DNA of 64,000 bases, taken from Helichrysum umbraculigerum (taxonomy: Eukaryota; Streptophyta; Magnoliopsida; Asterales; Asteraceae). The translations under genes and the position numbers were made by a program. Where the stretch lies: NCBI GenBank assembly GCA_949592205.1, contig CATIUR010000001.1, forward strand, positions 263,350,250 through 263,414,249, in the 5' to 3' direction. The notes under the pieces were generated by a model that was not told the DNA's origin, did not search any database, and worked only from the letters and a program-made list of their open reading frames with translations. Shown here in pieces: positions 35,359 through 46,245 of this stretch (position 1 is its first letter; each line of letters starts with the position of its first letter).

Positions 35359-36188
35359 TATGTGAATATTGAAGATTGGGTGGATTCTGAAGATGAATTA
35401 CATCCAGAAGGTATTTTTGAGCAACCTAATACTTTTACGGGTTCTCATGATAGTTTTTGGATTAACTCAGATGAAGAACAAGTTCCAGAAAGAACCTTTA
35501 CTTGGTGGTTTCCGAAACAACCTATCAAAGTTAGAAAATTTTTCAAGATACCGAAACGAGAATGTGTTGGAAGGATAATCAGCTGGAAATACGATAATGA
35601 CAATAAAGTCTTTATTGTCAAAAGGACTGATGGACTTCAATATTTTCGTAGATCATTCAAAGAACTGGGGAGACTTCCAAAATGTGAGATAAATCATATC
35701 GCTCAACTCAACATTGTGAATCATTCTGAAAATGAGTTAGTTGATTGGATGGCTGGAGCGTTATATCGAGATTTTAAGAAAGAAAAGTATACGTGGGTGG
35801 AAGAGGTATTCCCAAGAAGAAGAGTGGATAATTTTGATGTGGAACCAATTTCGAATCAACCAAGAGTGATTACTACTTATCCACGGGTAAAGTGTTTGAG
35901 GAAAATCCCACTTGAAAAACTTCCAATCAATTTCTGGAAATTTGTGAGCTATTGGAGATATAATGGAAGCACAGGTGAAGCTGAGATTGGATGTTACGAC
36001 AGAGATTACAAGGGAGATATAATGTGGAATCGTGAAACCATCGTATATGTGTTTGATCCTTTGAGTTTGATTAATCTCTCAAAAGATGATTTGGAACCTC
36101 TAAGAGATAATCACATTACTTATGACGATTCTTTTGATGATGAAGCAATGGCTTTTAAATTTCAACGGGCGGTCGACGTATGTTGTGC
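35359..36188 (+). pseudogene. Copia extra ORF, segment 3 of 4 (C-terminal globular domain)
   Basis: Open throughout in the same frame as segment 2. It starts with an acidic linker (NIEDWVDSEDELHPEG), then an aromatic-rich basic region (TWWFPKQPIKVRKFFK, CVGRIISWKYDNDNK, RRSFKELGRLPKCEINHI). A block follows that looks conserved among copia-associated ORFs of Asteraceae (recollection): RVKCLRKIPLEKLPINF, SYWRYNGSTGEAEIGCYD, VFDPLSLINLSKDDLEPL, FKFQRAVDVCCA. It ends at the TGTGC target of the solo LTR (36184-36188). No known enzyme motif was recognised. Confidence 0.75.
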
Positions 36189-38049
36189 TGTAACATCCTC
36201 GAAATGGACCTAGTTGTTTTATATTATTTCTTGATTTAAATAAGTATTTAAATGTGTTTGGAAATAATATTGTTTGAAATAGTTGAAATAATTGGAATAG
36301 GAGCCGAATATTCCAATGTGATAAGTGAATTATTAATTGCTGTAAATTAATATAGTTGACGGTAAAATAAAATGTTTGGACTCGCAAATGGTTTTCGGGT
36401 TCCAGACAATAGATTGAGATGGGGTATTAAATTATACCCGTATATTGAAGGTGGTTTAAGTTGGGCCGACTATATATTCATTTTCCTATTTAGGAAAGTT
36501 ATTCATTTCTTTCAAAAACCTTAAGAAAACCTAACTAAATTGAAATCAAACCTTGGTTGTGATTAGGGACTGAGAATTGAATTGATTTCATCAGCTTAAT
36601 CATCTGATTTCTAGTTCTTCAATCAAATGGTAAGTGTTCTTGAATTTAGTTTGATTAATTTTGATTGAAACATGAATTTGAGGTGAAATTGAATGTTATA
36701 AACTTGTTATAACTGTTATATAATGTTTATATGAAGTTATTTGTAGTATATAACGGTTAGAAATTGAGTTTTGGTGATTTGGTTATAAAACCCGTGGGTT
36801 AGGGTTTGTTACAGGTCGCAGGTCGCTGGGAACGAAGGGAGTACCCGGCGGGTACCTCCCTTACCCGGCGGGTATGAGCGTTTGGTTGAGAAGCCGGCGG
36901 CTTCTTTGGCTAGCCGGCGGCTTGTGTGGTTTTGTGGGTACCCGGCGGGTACTGGTCTTACCCGGCGGGTAGAGCTGGTTTCCAGCAGCTTTTGTGTTAA
37001 CTTAACTGCTTATTATTTATTGAATGTAACCTGAACTTAATATGTTAATGTAGGTTATATTCTTGAGTTTAGTTATACTTATGCCTAAGATAATATGGTG
37101 ACATAAGTATCAACTATTATTCGAATAATTGATTGGAATTATTGTGTCAATATGATACATTGTATTAAAAATATTGTGATATGTTATGTGATTATAACAT
37201 AAGCTTATTGTTGTTAATGAGTTACTAACTCATTGTTTATTGATTGTATTCTCAGATGTGGAGAAGGCTCAGAGATATTAGACTTCTGAGCTTGCGGCTG
37301 AGGTGTCGGTGAGTGGATCTGTAACCTCAGTGTGATTTAGTTGTAATGATTTGATTACAACAAGTAATTATAGTATTACTTTGATAGAATGTGTTGATTT
37401 GAAATAGATTGCCATGTTAGTTTGGTTGTTAGCTTACTGGGCTGTTAGAGCTAGTATGTAAGAATCTGAGGTCAACTTGATTGGATGGTTGGACTTGGTT
37501 GTTGTTATAGACGACAGGAGATCTAGAAACTTGAAATGTTGGTTTAAAAGATCTAGGTCGTATGTGGTTAACAACAAGTCATCGGTAATTCTGTATAGGC
37601 CAATACAGATGATTGATAAGTGTTCCTTGAGTACCATACCGGTATAAAGGTATCTCAAGAACCACCGATCCTCATGATGATTGACTGTTTATTGTTATTT
37701 GATGTAAACAGATTGTTGTGCTAAGTTGGAATGTTGCTTATAGTTTCATTCACTTAGCGTTATGCTAACCCCACCACAGTTCTTCCTGCAGGTTAAAATA
37801 GAGGGGACATATTGGGCAGGGCAGGAAGTGTTTGGAATTGATGGAATGTTTGACAGGCTGTTACTCTGATGTTATTTTGATAACTAAAGAGATGTTTTAT
37901 ATTATATAACACCTAGTTTGTTGAAATGTCATGTATTTAATTTGAAAAAGTTTATTGACATTTAGAGTACATTGATAGTATGTTTTAAATATACGCTTTC
38001 GAGTCGCCATTAATATATTATTGTTTATGTTGAAACGAGGGGTGTTATA
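36189..38049 (+). mobile_element. Ty3/gypsy solo LTR in the copia extra ORF
   Basis: 1,861 bp, TGTAACATCC...GGGTGTTATA, between perfect 5-bp TSDs TGTGC (36184-36188 and 38050-38054). Orientation follows the GGGTGTTA(C/T)A end and the pre-terminal landmark shared with sibling LTRs (GTTATGCTAACCCC...GCAGGTTA at about 37760-37795). Near 36838-36972 is a cluster of CG dyads: TACCCGGCGGGTA (several copies) and AGCCGGCGGCT. There is no internal region, so it arose by LTR-LTR recombination. Confidence 0.88.
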
Positions 38050-38054
38050 TGTGC

Positions 38055-38097
38055 TCAAGGTTTTCATGCTGGATGCAATCTGCCAGGATATAAATAA
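38055..38097 (+). pseudogene. Copia extra ORF, segment 4 of 4 (C-terminal end)
   Basis: The last 14 codons and natural stop TAA at 38095-38097, following on from 36188 once the solo LTR and one TSD copy are removed. The residues (GFHAGCNLPGYK) are followed 32 bases later by the polypurine tract, as expected for the last ORF of an LTR element. Confidence 0.72.
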
Positions 38098-38129
38098 AGC
38101 TTAACTTTGAAGAAAATCAAGTATTATCC

Positions 38130-38138
38130 AAGGGGGAG
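38130..38138 (+). other. Copia polypurine tract
   Basis: AAGGGGGAG immediately before the LTR start TGTTGGTGCA at 38141. It supports placing the extra ORF and the gag-pol at 661-6642 in one plus-strand element. Confidence 0.8.
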
Positions 38139-38140
38139 TT

Positions 38141-38557
38141 TGTTGGTGCAAAAATGTATAAAACTTGATTTTATTCTGTTTGTAAATGTCTAAGTGTTAT
38201 GCGACAATAGGATAGTCCGTGAGTATAGACTAGTTCATGATTATGTATTCCGTGAATATGTTATTGACGGAGTAAATGGTCAATCCGTGAATGGCATTGA
38301 CGGATTGACCAGGTCAAACTGTTTAAGTCATTGTCGCATAAGTCATTTGGTAAATAGGCTTTTATAATTCATTTTGAAGTAAGTCTTTTGTAAGTTTTGT
38401 TCCTAAAACTCTCTGTGATTTCTGATTGAATACAAAAGCACAGTTGATTGAATACTTCGTGTGATTACTTTCTAATTCATTTTTTTTGTTTGATTAACTT
38501 GAATTCCGCACTTGTTAATCTGTTCTAATTGCGATTCGGAGATCTACGGCGTTCACA
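38141..38557 (+). repeat. Copia (SIRE-like) 3' LTR
   Basis: About 417 bp from TGTTGGTGCAAAAATG to GGCGTTCACA. The 5' counterpart is not in the window: the position upstream of gag is taken by a gypsy LTR (1-640). The right boundary rests only on the CA end and the change of sequence type. At 38195-38345 it carries the CG words CCGTGAAT, TTGACGGA and GTCGCATAA that also fill 8570-9260. A polyadenylation-type region with CTCTCTGTGATTTCTG follows. Confidence 0.65.
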
Positions 38558-39011
38558 TGAATGCATATATTGTCACTTTTGTTAGAGTTGTATATACACA
38601 TTTATGATCACGTTTTAAGCATGCGTTTTTATATATGCATTATGTATGGTTAATGTGTAACGAGCGTAGAACATGAAATTCAGAGTTTAAAGCGTGCTAG
38701 CGCGAGGCTGCCGTGATTCAGAGAATGATTTAATTAAAGATAAAGATACGGCTCGGTTACACATTAACGTAGAGATCTCGATATCTATTTTGATAGAAGA
38801 CGCAAGTGCTCACTAAGCCTTTAGGCTTACGCATTTATCGCATTTATCTCAGGTTTAATCAGATAGAGTTGCCTAAGAAAATATGACGAAGAGATGCCTT
38901 AATTACGAGATAGAAATTGTATATTTGTAGAGATGCTTATGTTTTAAAATGTACTAGTATTTTAATTGCTTCCGCTGTAAAATGACGTGGTAAAAATGGA
39001 CGGGCGTTACA
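38558..39011 (+). repeat. Truncated 3' end of a gypsy LTR
   Basis: Ends GGACGGGCGTTACA and has the same pre-terminal landmark as sibling LTRs (CTCACTAAGCC...TTTATCTCAGGTTTAATC, then a TTGCTTCCGCTG box about 40 bp from the end). It looks like the DNA into which the copia inserted. A foldback is present: GGTTAATGTGTAACGAGC (about 38647-38664) against GCTCGGTTACACATTAACG (about 38751-38769). Confidence 0.55.
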
Positions 39012-39174
39012 ACTTTTATCTACTTAATGAAACTCAACCTTTTGTTAAAATGTCATATACGATTGTCGAACGAGATTACTTTGTTTTTCAAACGTGATTA
39101 TCCAAAATATATAGTTAATAAACTTTACGTAATAAATTTGTAATTTTCGTATTAGCCTATAATTAAAGCTCTAA

Positions 39175-39490
39175 GACCACTCCCAACGGTGACATAAACT
39201 GACTGAAACTGACGTGCCACATATGCGCCACGTCAGTTTTTTCAAAACTGACTGAAACTGACGGACCCTGCCATCAGTGACTCCGTCACTTTAATTTTTG
39301 GGCCCACATTTAACAATTTACCTTTACTTATACACACACAAAAAAAAAAACAAAAAAGAAAAAAAAAAACGAAACAGCGTCGGTTTGACAACGGAGACCA
39401 AGTGACGGAGCAAACCGACGGATGGTGCCAACCATGTCGGTTGGGAGACACAAACCGATGGACCATCCGACGGATCCGTTGGGTGTGGTC
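39175..39490. mobile_element. PIF/Harbinger-like MITE
   Basis: 316 bp with TSD TAA (39172-39174, 39491-39493) and inverted ends GACCACTCCCAACGG / CCGTTGGGTGTGGTC. Internal CTGACTGAAACTGACG is repeated. An A-rich run lies near 39340-39370. No ORF. Confidence 0.75.
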
Positions 39491-39493
39491 TAA

Positions 39494-40184
39494 GTATACA
39501 AATGACAAGTAGTGTTACTGAAAACCTAATTTTTTAACAACTCGCTGCAATGCCCAGATGAAAAAAACTTGTAATATAACAATATAACAATCTTAAATTA
39601 TATATAGGAAGCGGACGATGACATCATCAAAATCCCATTTAACCAATTAAATTCTTTAATTTTATCCAATTAGCTAAAATTTAGGATGAGATGATGTCAT
39701 ACATACATACTTTGTATTGAAATATATTTATATATTATTTTATTAATATAATTATTATTATTTTAGGTTCCTAATTTCATTAGGAGACTTGCATAAGGAG
39801 GATTTTAACTTTAAATAAGTAAGGTAATAAATAAATATAATCTTAATCTTAATTCTTTGTATTTTATTACAATTATTAATAATTAATATACGCAATCAAT
39901 CTATTATACTACTTTCGTTTAAGGACTTTTGAATTTCATTGCATATCTTATTTAACTTTTACGAAATAAAATTTTATCGTATACATAAATCGCATAATTA
40001 TAAAAATCAAATTGAAATTTAATGGCCCGTGTGTATACACGGATTTTATGTCCAGTATTCAACTAAAGTTTCTGCATAATATGTACACCTCCGTCGAGAC
40101 AACTAGGACCAACTCTTTTGAATTAACTGCTTTTGTTCCTTTCGAAAAAGTGGAAACTTATATAATCAAAAGAAAACTTGTTGA
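39494..40184. other. AT-rich intergenic DNA
   Basis: No gene seen. The stretch 39900-40010 (TTTCATTGCATATCTTATTT, TTTTATCGTATAC, CGCATAATTA) resembles 49215-49310, so both may be parts of one old repeat family. Confidence 0.4.
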
Positions 40185-40192
40185 AGTATACT

Positions 40193-40609
40193 CAATGTTT
40201 TAAAACCCGGGTTTTTGATCGAACCGGATTAGAGCAAATTTCTGGTCGGACCGGTTGGGCCGGAAGGTCGAACCAGAATTGTTAAAACCCTTGAAAATCT
40301 ATTATATACATAGAGTAAAAACATATAAAACTCAATTTTTTGAAAAATCTACAAACTTTCCATGCTAATTGTTTGAAAAATCCAACAAAAGCATACAATC
40401 TAACTTGTACATACAGTTTTATAGAGTTTATAGAATAAAGTAAACCGGACTAGTTTCATAATTCACTTAGTTTTGACTAATCAATTAAGTATATTAATAA
40501 GATACAACCTATTACTGTCTAATTTACATGGCAATAGAAATTAAAATTGTATGTATAATATATTACTGAATAAAATATAATATTCTCATTTGTTACGCTG
40601 TTTCAAAAT

Positions 40610-40702
<93 letters not shown>

Positions 40703-41028
40703 TAACAATTAATTATAATATATTAGGGTGTAGTACTGTAGTGGACTAGTGTTAGGTATGTTTTGAAAGAAGGAAAGAATAAAAGAAACGCACGTGGCAC
40801 GCCTCTTTATGATATTTTTTTGCTTTTTATGTTTTCTAGTATTAAAATAATACATAAATAAAGAAAGATCCGGGTCGACATGTAAATCCGGGTCCCGGTC
40901 GAACCCGGTCGGCCCGCCCGGGCCAAGCGGGTCGTTGACTAGTCAAAAATGCCAAAAAACCGGTTTATTTTGGCCCGGAATTCATGAAAAACACGGTCCG
41001 ACCGGTCGAACCTGGTTTTAAAACATTG
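40193..41028. mobile_element. hAT-type MITE with internal (AT)n tract
   Basis: 836 bp between 8-bp TSDs AGTATACT (40185-40192 and 41029-41036), with inverted ends CAATGTTTTAAAACC / GGTTTTAAAACATTG. Sub-terminal regions are rich in CCGGTCGAACC-type words in both arms. (AT)n at about 40613-40701. No transposase. Confidence 0.85.
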
Positions 41029-41036
41029 AGTATACT

Positions 41037-41680
41037 AGATAAAGTTTATTTGAACATTATAATATAAATAATACTTATATTCCGGGAAACTCACACTATT
41101 GGATATACATGAAATCAGATATTCGTTTAATGACGAATTACCAGCATTCTCATCCTCCGTTTTGTTGATTATACTCTATCGAATGGTATTGAGGCGCATA
41201 ATTATCTTCTCCTTAAATGCGCTATATATACTCCACAATATTATTCCCCTAATAAAATAAGGTGTAAGATCAGAGTGACATGTACATTTTGAGAGAAAGG
41301 ATGGTCAAGCGATCTCAGCCGTGATTTATGATCAACGGCTCATATTTGTAACTCTGTATTTTACGTGCACAACATAAAATGCAGTGAATCTGAGCCATTA
41401 ATCACATAAATTAACGACTAAGGTCGTCCGACTCTCATTTTCGCTCAAAATGCAGCTGCACTAGTTTCACGCATAAGGCCATAAATTTTCTTCTTTTACA
41501 TATGATAATACTACAAGTAGTTGATAAATGTCGAAAGTATTTACCTTATAAATACATGTTTATATCTTTTTGGATCATATGTGTATTCCGCATAGAAAAG
41601 TAGTATATATAAATATATATTTTTTTCTGCAAGATATAGAAATTCTGAGTATAATAATTGACATTAATAAGAATTCATTA
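41037..41680. other. Intergenic DNA without recognisable gene
   Basis: AT-rich. A local inverted pair CAGCCGTGAT / ATCAACGGCT lies near 41317-41339, typical of small repeats but without clear ends. Confidence 0.35.
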
Positions 41681-41697
41681 ATCTGTGTATCACACCA

Positions 41698-41850
41698 AAG
41701 GGCTTATGGCCTTGCGGTATGTGAGGAACTTCTCAATCTAGTGGTTGAGGGTTCAAGTCTCGTTGGAGATAATTTGTAAATATTTGTGGTGGTTGTATAT
41801 ATAATCGTGAAATATGTAGTGTAGGGTTGCCTTGCAAAAAAAAAAAAAAA
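41698..41850 (+). mobile_element. tRNA-derived SINE
   Basis: About 153 bp with a pol III promoter: A-box-like region near GGCCTTGCGGTATG (41707) and a B-box GGTTCAAGTCTC at about 41749. It ends in a 15-base A tail (41836-41850). Imperfect target duplications flank it (ATCTGTGTATCACACCA at 41681-41697; ATCTGTGATTTCACACC from 41850). No ORF is expected. Confidence 0.75.
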
Positions 41851-41951
41851 TCTGTGATTTCACACCGAAAATGCATAAAAAAATTGACAATTTTTACTTG
41901 CATATAGGTTATAGAAAAAATCAAGTTGGGAATGAGGGGCCCTGAACAGTA

Positions 41952-42148
41952 CTACCTCCGTCCCAAAATTATAGTCCATCTTTCCTTTTTGGGACGTCCC
42001 AAAATAATTGTCCACTTCACATTTCAACCAATAAGAAGAGAGTTTAGTGGGTGCAGATTCTATTTGAGTGGTTGAAAACTGTTGTGGTCCCACTTTTATT
42101 AAACTGTGTGCTTTTTGTTGGTGGACAATAATTTTGGGACGGAGGGAG
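41952..42148. mobile_element. Stowaway (Tc1/mariner) MITE
   Basis: 197 bp, TA target at both sides (41950-41951, 42149-42150), ends CTACCTCCGTCCCAAAATTA and GGGACGGAGGGAG. Classic plant Stowaway termini, no transposase. Confidence 0.9.
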
Positions 42149-42251
42149 TATATAAATGGACCAATTATTAGGCTCAAATTATACATTGAGGCCCTACACA
42201 ACCATAACCATGTGTACATCGTGCATTCGTGCATGCAAATGTCTATATTAA

Positions 42252-42673
42252 GGGTATGTTTGGCACAACTAGCTGGTAGCTGGAGCTTGTAGCTGGAGCT
42301 GGTAGCTTGTAGCTGGTAGCTGGAGCTGGTAGCTTGTAGCTGGAGCTGGTGGCTTGTAGCTTTTGGTAATATTTGTGTTTGGCAGAGTAGCTGGAGCTGG
42401 TAGCTTATGAATGTAAAATGACATAAAAGGACAAGTATATTAATTTTAAAAAATGATATATAATTACATGGAGGGTATTTATGTAATTTCATTTTCCATA
42501 AGCTACAAGCTACTTCCATAAGCTACTTCAAGTAGCTTATAGTTTTGGAGCTTATGGAAACCATAAGCTACTCATAAGCTACTTAGCCAAACAGAGCTTA
42601 TGAAAATCATAAGCTACAAGCTACAAGCTACAAGCTCCCATAAGCTCTTAAAACAAGCGTGCCAAACATAGCC
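42252..42673 (+). mobile_element. Harbinger/Tourist-like MITE, copy 1
   Basis: 422 bp with TSD TAA (42249-42251, 42674-42676) and ends GGGTATGTTTGGCA / GTGCCAAACATAGCC. The body is full of AGCTGGAGCTTGTAGCTGG-type words. Copy 2 at 43053-43466 is the same family in the opposite orientation. Confidence 0.85.
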
Positions 42674-43052
42674 TAAGACATTTGGGTGTCGGTTGGAAAC
42701 AAAAACTAGTACACCATTTTATGTCATTTTTTTAATTTTTTCTAATTAAAGCATATTATGATATATTTTTTCCTTCCTAAAGTATGATCGAATTGAATTA
42801 AGGTTTTATAATCAGAAATGTTAGTATATTATACATGACCAACAAAGCTATAATGAACGTATAATACATGACTGCATACATATGCATATACTAACAAGAC
42901 ATACAAGAATAGGATCAAGCATACGATAAATCAATTTTTTTAAGTAGAAATTAAAGGAAAACAACGTATCTATAAAACACTGAAAATATTTATATTTATT
43001 ATTATATAAAGAAGGTGTTAATCCCGGTTAACCATTAAGTATTAATTACTTA

Positions 43053-43466
43053 GGCTATGTTTGGCACGCTCATTTTTTGAGCTTATAGGAGCTTGTAGCT
43101 TGTAGCTTATGGTTTTCATAAGCTCCGTTTGGCTAATAAAATTTTAAGTAGCTTATGGTTTTCATAAGCCCCAAAACCACAAGCTACTTGAAGTAGCTTA
43201 TGGAAGTAGCTTGTAGCTTATGGAAGATGAAATTACATAAATACCCTTCAAATAATTATATTCATCTATTAAAATTAATATATTTGTCCTTTTATGTCAT
43301 TTTACATTCATAAGCTACAAGCTCCAGCTACTCTGCCAAACACAAATATTACCAAAAGCTCCAGCTACAAGCTCCAGCTACAAGCTACCAACTACAAGCT
43401 ACCAGCTACAAGCTATCAGCTCCAGCTACAAGCTACCAGCTCCAGCTACTTACGCCAAACATACCC
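43053..43466 (-). mobile_element. Harbinger/Tourist-like MITE, copy 2 (inverted)
   Basis: 414 bp with TSD TTA (43050-43052, 43467-43469) and ends GGCTATGTTTGGCACGC / GCCAAACATACCC. It is reversed relative to copy 1: the GGCTATG end is on the left here and on the right there. Shared internal text includes CTTTTATGTCATTTTACATT. Confidence 0.85.
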
Positions 43467-44046
43467 TTAAGTTAACTTTAGCTTGAACACGCCTTTAATA
43501 ATTACTGATATAAAAACCGTTTATATTAAACTAACAAAGTAATTTCAACATTTTAATGGTGTGATTTCTTTATTAATAAGAATCAATGAACTACAAAAGT
43601 ATATATACGCAAAAATAGATTAAACACGGATTAATCTAAGGTTTACCTATTAATAACAAATTGCATTCTTTCTTTTTAACTCTTGCGAATAAAATCTTAA
43701 CTTATGACAAAGTGTTTAAATGTCAACAACCGACTCGCTGGTCGGTTACGATATATATTTATGACAGTGAATATGCACTGTTTTAAATGAGTAATAATAT
43801 ATAAATGTTATACGTAGGGATGGCAATTATCACACGATCAGTAGTGGATATGGATGAAATAAACGGAAATGAATATGGATGTGGATATCAATATATCATC
43901 CCACGGATGCATCCATTTACTACCCGAAAAGATTTTTTAATATAGTTTATGAAACTATTAGAATAAAATGAAATTTAAGTCTTAGTTTGATTTTGAAATG
44001 ACTAATTGATAATGAAAAGTTCTTTGTAATACCAAATTATCTAATA

Positions 44047-44149
44047 CTCCATCCGTCTCAAATTAAGTGTCCTGTTTTGACTTTTTGAATCTTCCTTTTT
44101 CAACTTTGATCTTAAATATTTTTGTTTGTGTTATATAATACTTGATGCA
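44047..44149. mobile_element. Stowaway MITE, left half
   Basis: Starts CTCCATCCGTCTCAAATTAA after TA (44045-44046). It carries CCTTTTTCAACTTTGATCTT, whose complement is in the right half at about 46905-46930. Interrupted by the 2.7-kb element at 44150-46839. Confidence 0.8.
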
Positions 44150-44305
44150 ATATATATATATATATATAGAGGTGAGTTCTTTAAAGAATGACATATATTT
44201 GAAGAACGAGGGAACCAATCAGATTTCAACATTTCATTATAGTATGGAGGGGTATTTAGGTCATTGTATAAATCAATATAATACAATTATTTTATATCCG
44301 AATCA

Positions 44306-44960
44306 TATCATATGGTCCTGATAAACTGCATTCATGATTATCAATTTCAACACGATGGTAAACAAATAAAAAAACTGCGATCTTTATTTTTGTATGAAAA
44401 CACAATTGATGAACATGAAATTTGATCACGATTCATGCTTTAGAACGTAACTCGAATCACATGATCATGATAAAACAACATCAATCTGTGTCAATTTGAT
44501 CGTAAACGTGATCAAATCGGAAGAAAATGCAGCTATTTTTTTTATGAAATCAAAGCTAGTGATCTTGCAATTCGATCGCGATTCATCTTTTAGATCGGAA
44601 TTCGAATCATACGATCATGATAACAGAATTTATCAGTGTCAATTTGTTCGCGATCGTAATCGAATCGGGAAAAAAATGTGTTTTATAATATTCTTATGAA
44701 ATCACATATGATGATCTCGTAATTCGGTCGAGATTAACGCTTTAAAACATAATTCGAATCACCTGATCTTGATGAACATCATTAATCGGTGTCAATGTAT
44801 TCGTGATCGTAATCGAATTGGGAAAAAGGCTGTTGTGAAGTCTGTTAAGAAATCAAAGATGACGGTGTGCGTTTCGATCAAGATTCATGCTATAAAACAT
44901 AAACGAATAACATGATCATGTTAAATGGCAGTAAGCAGTGTTACTTTACTTTATAGTGAT
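44306..44960. repeat. ~150-bp tandem repeat, about 4.3 copies
   Basis: Equivalent points (TTCGATC(G/A)(C/A)GATTCATG-like) occur at 44424, 44574, 44726 and 44876, giving periods of 150, 152 and 150 bp. Common words are CGAATCA, GATCATGATAA, GTGTCAATTTG, GATCGTAATCGAATCGG. The first, more divergent copy begins about 44306. Confidence 0.8.
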
Positions 44961-45287
44961 CGAATTTGAATTTTGTATTTGTTGAATTTGTTGTATTTGT
45001 TGTATCTTGAATCTTCCGTTCACGGAGTAGGAAACTCATTTATTTTGTTGAATTTTGTAAAGCTTTTTGTTGCACACAATGTGTTCGATGAAATGCCCAG
45101 TTAATTTTCACATTTGATTCCATCATAATCACATATGATTTTTAATGACATTTATGAAATGTTCTAATTATTGGTTCTAAATTATTTTTATGTAAAAGAA
45201 AGATAGTTTGAAGAGCAAATATGAAAATTATGAAGAACATTTTTTTTTTCATACTTATTGGTGGGTCTTAAGAATCATATACTATAT

Positions 45288-45840
45288 AATCACATGTGAT
45301 TTTAGATAAAAATCATGTGATTATTTATAAAATCATATGTGATTTTAGAGGTAAAAACTTATGTAATTATATGTAAAATCAAATGTGATTTTAGGTTAAA
45401 TCAAATATGGTTATGAATAATTACATGTGATTTTAGGTAAAACTCATGTGTTTATGAATTAAAATCGTATGTGATTATATGTAAAATCACATGTGATTCT
45501 AAGTGATTTTAGTTAAAATCACATATGATTTTAGGTAAAATCACATGTGATTTTAGAGGTAAAAACTCATGTGATTATATGTAAAATCACATGTGATAAT
45601 CACATGTGATTATATATAAAATCACATGTGATTTTAGGTAAAAATCACATGTAATTTAGGTAAAACTCATGTGAATATATGTAAAATCACATGTGATTTA
45701 AGTAAAATCACATGTGATTTAGATAAAATCACATGTGATTTAAGTAAATTCACATGTGATTTTAGATAAAACTCATGTGATTATGAATAATCACATATGA
45801 TTTTAGATAGAATCACAAATACTTATGATCACATATGATT
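45288..45840. repeat. Array of the palindrome AATCACATGTGATT
   Basis: Ten exact TCACATGTGA cores, eight of them in the full 14-bp palindrome, plus many one-base variants (TCATATGTGA, TCACATATGA). They are joined by TTAGGTAAAA or TATATGTAAA linkers. Each unit contains the E-box core CACATGTG. Spacing is irregular, mostly 15-50 bp. Confidence 0.88.
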
Positions 45841-46245
45841 AAACACTTGTAGGTTTGAAATTTACATTGTGAATAGATATCAATCAATTAATTTTTTAAT
45901 AGCATACAACTATAATTTCTGATCGTATTTTTGGATAACGGATTCGAATACGTATGTTTTTAACATCCTCTAAGGTAGCATGCACATTTGACTAATCCCC
46001 TAAGGTAGTATGCACATTTGACTATCATTTTCCTTTTTAAATTGATACACTAGTATCTATCTCTCTCTTCTGCACATAGAATACCAATTATTTGCTTACT
46101 AATTCCAAGGACAAAATAAACAACTAACATCACAAATCCACAAAACCAATTTCGAAGGTTCATTGAAAGTTACTTTATAATCTATCTATTTCAAATCTTT
46201 CATGTTTCTCGTATCTTCACTAGATTCACATAGCCAATTTCAAAT

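Noticed and set aside
41860..42519. 219-codon minus-strand ORF
   Set aside because: It runs through the Stowaway MITE, intergenic DNA and part of the Harbinger MITE; the Gln/Leu/Ser pattern is the translated AGCTGGAGC repeat. No Met-based or domain support.
44306..45840. CRISPR array
   Set aside because: Regular repeats exist, but the spacers are repeats too, units are 150 bp or irregular, and the genome is a plant nucleus.
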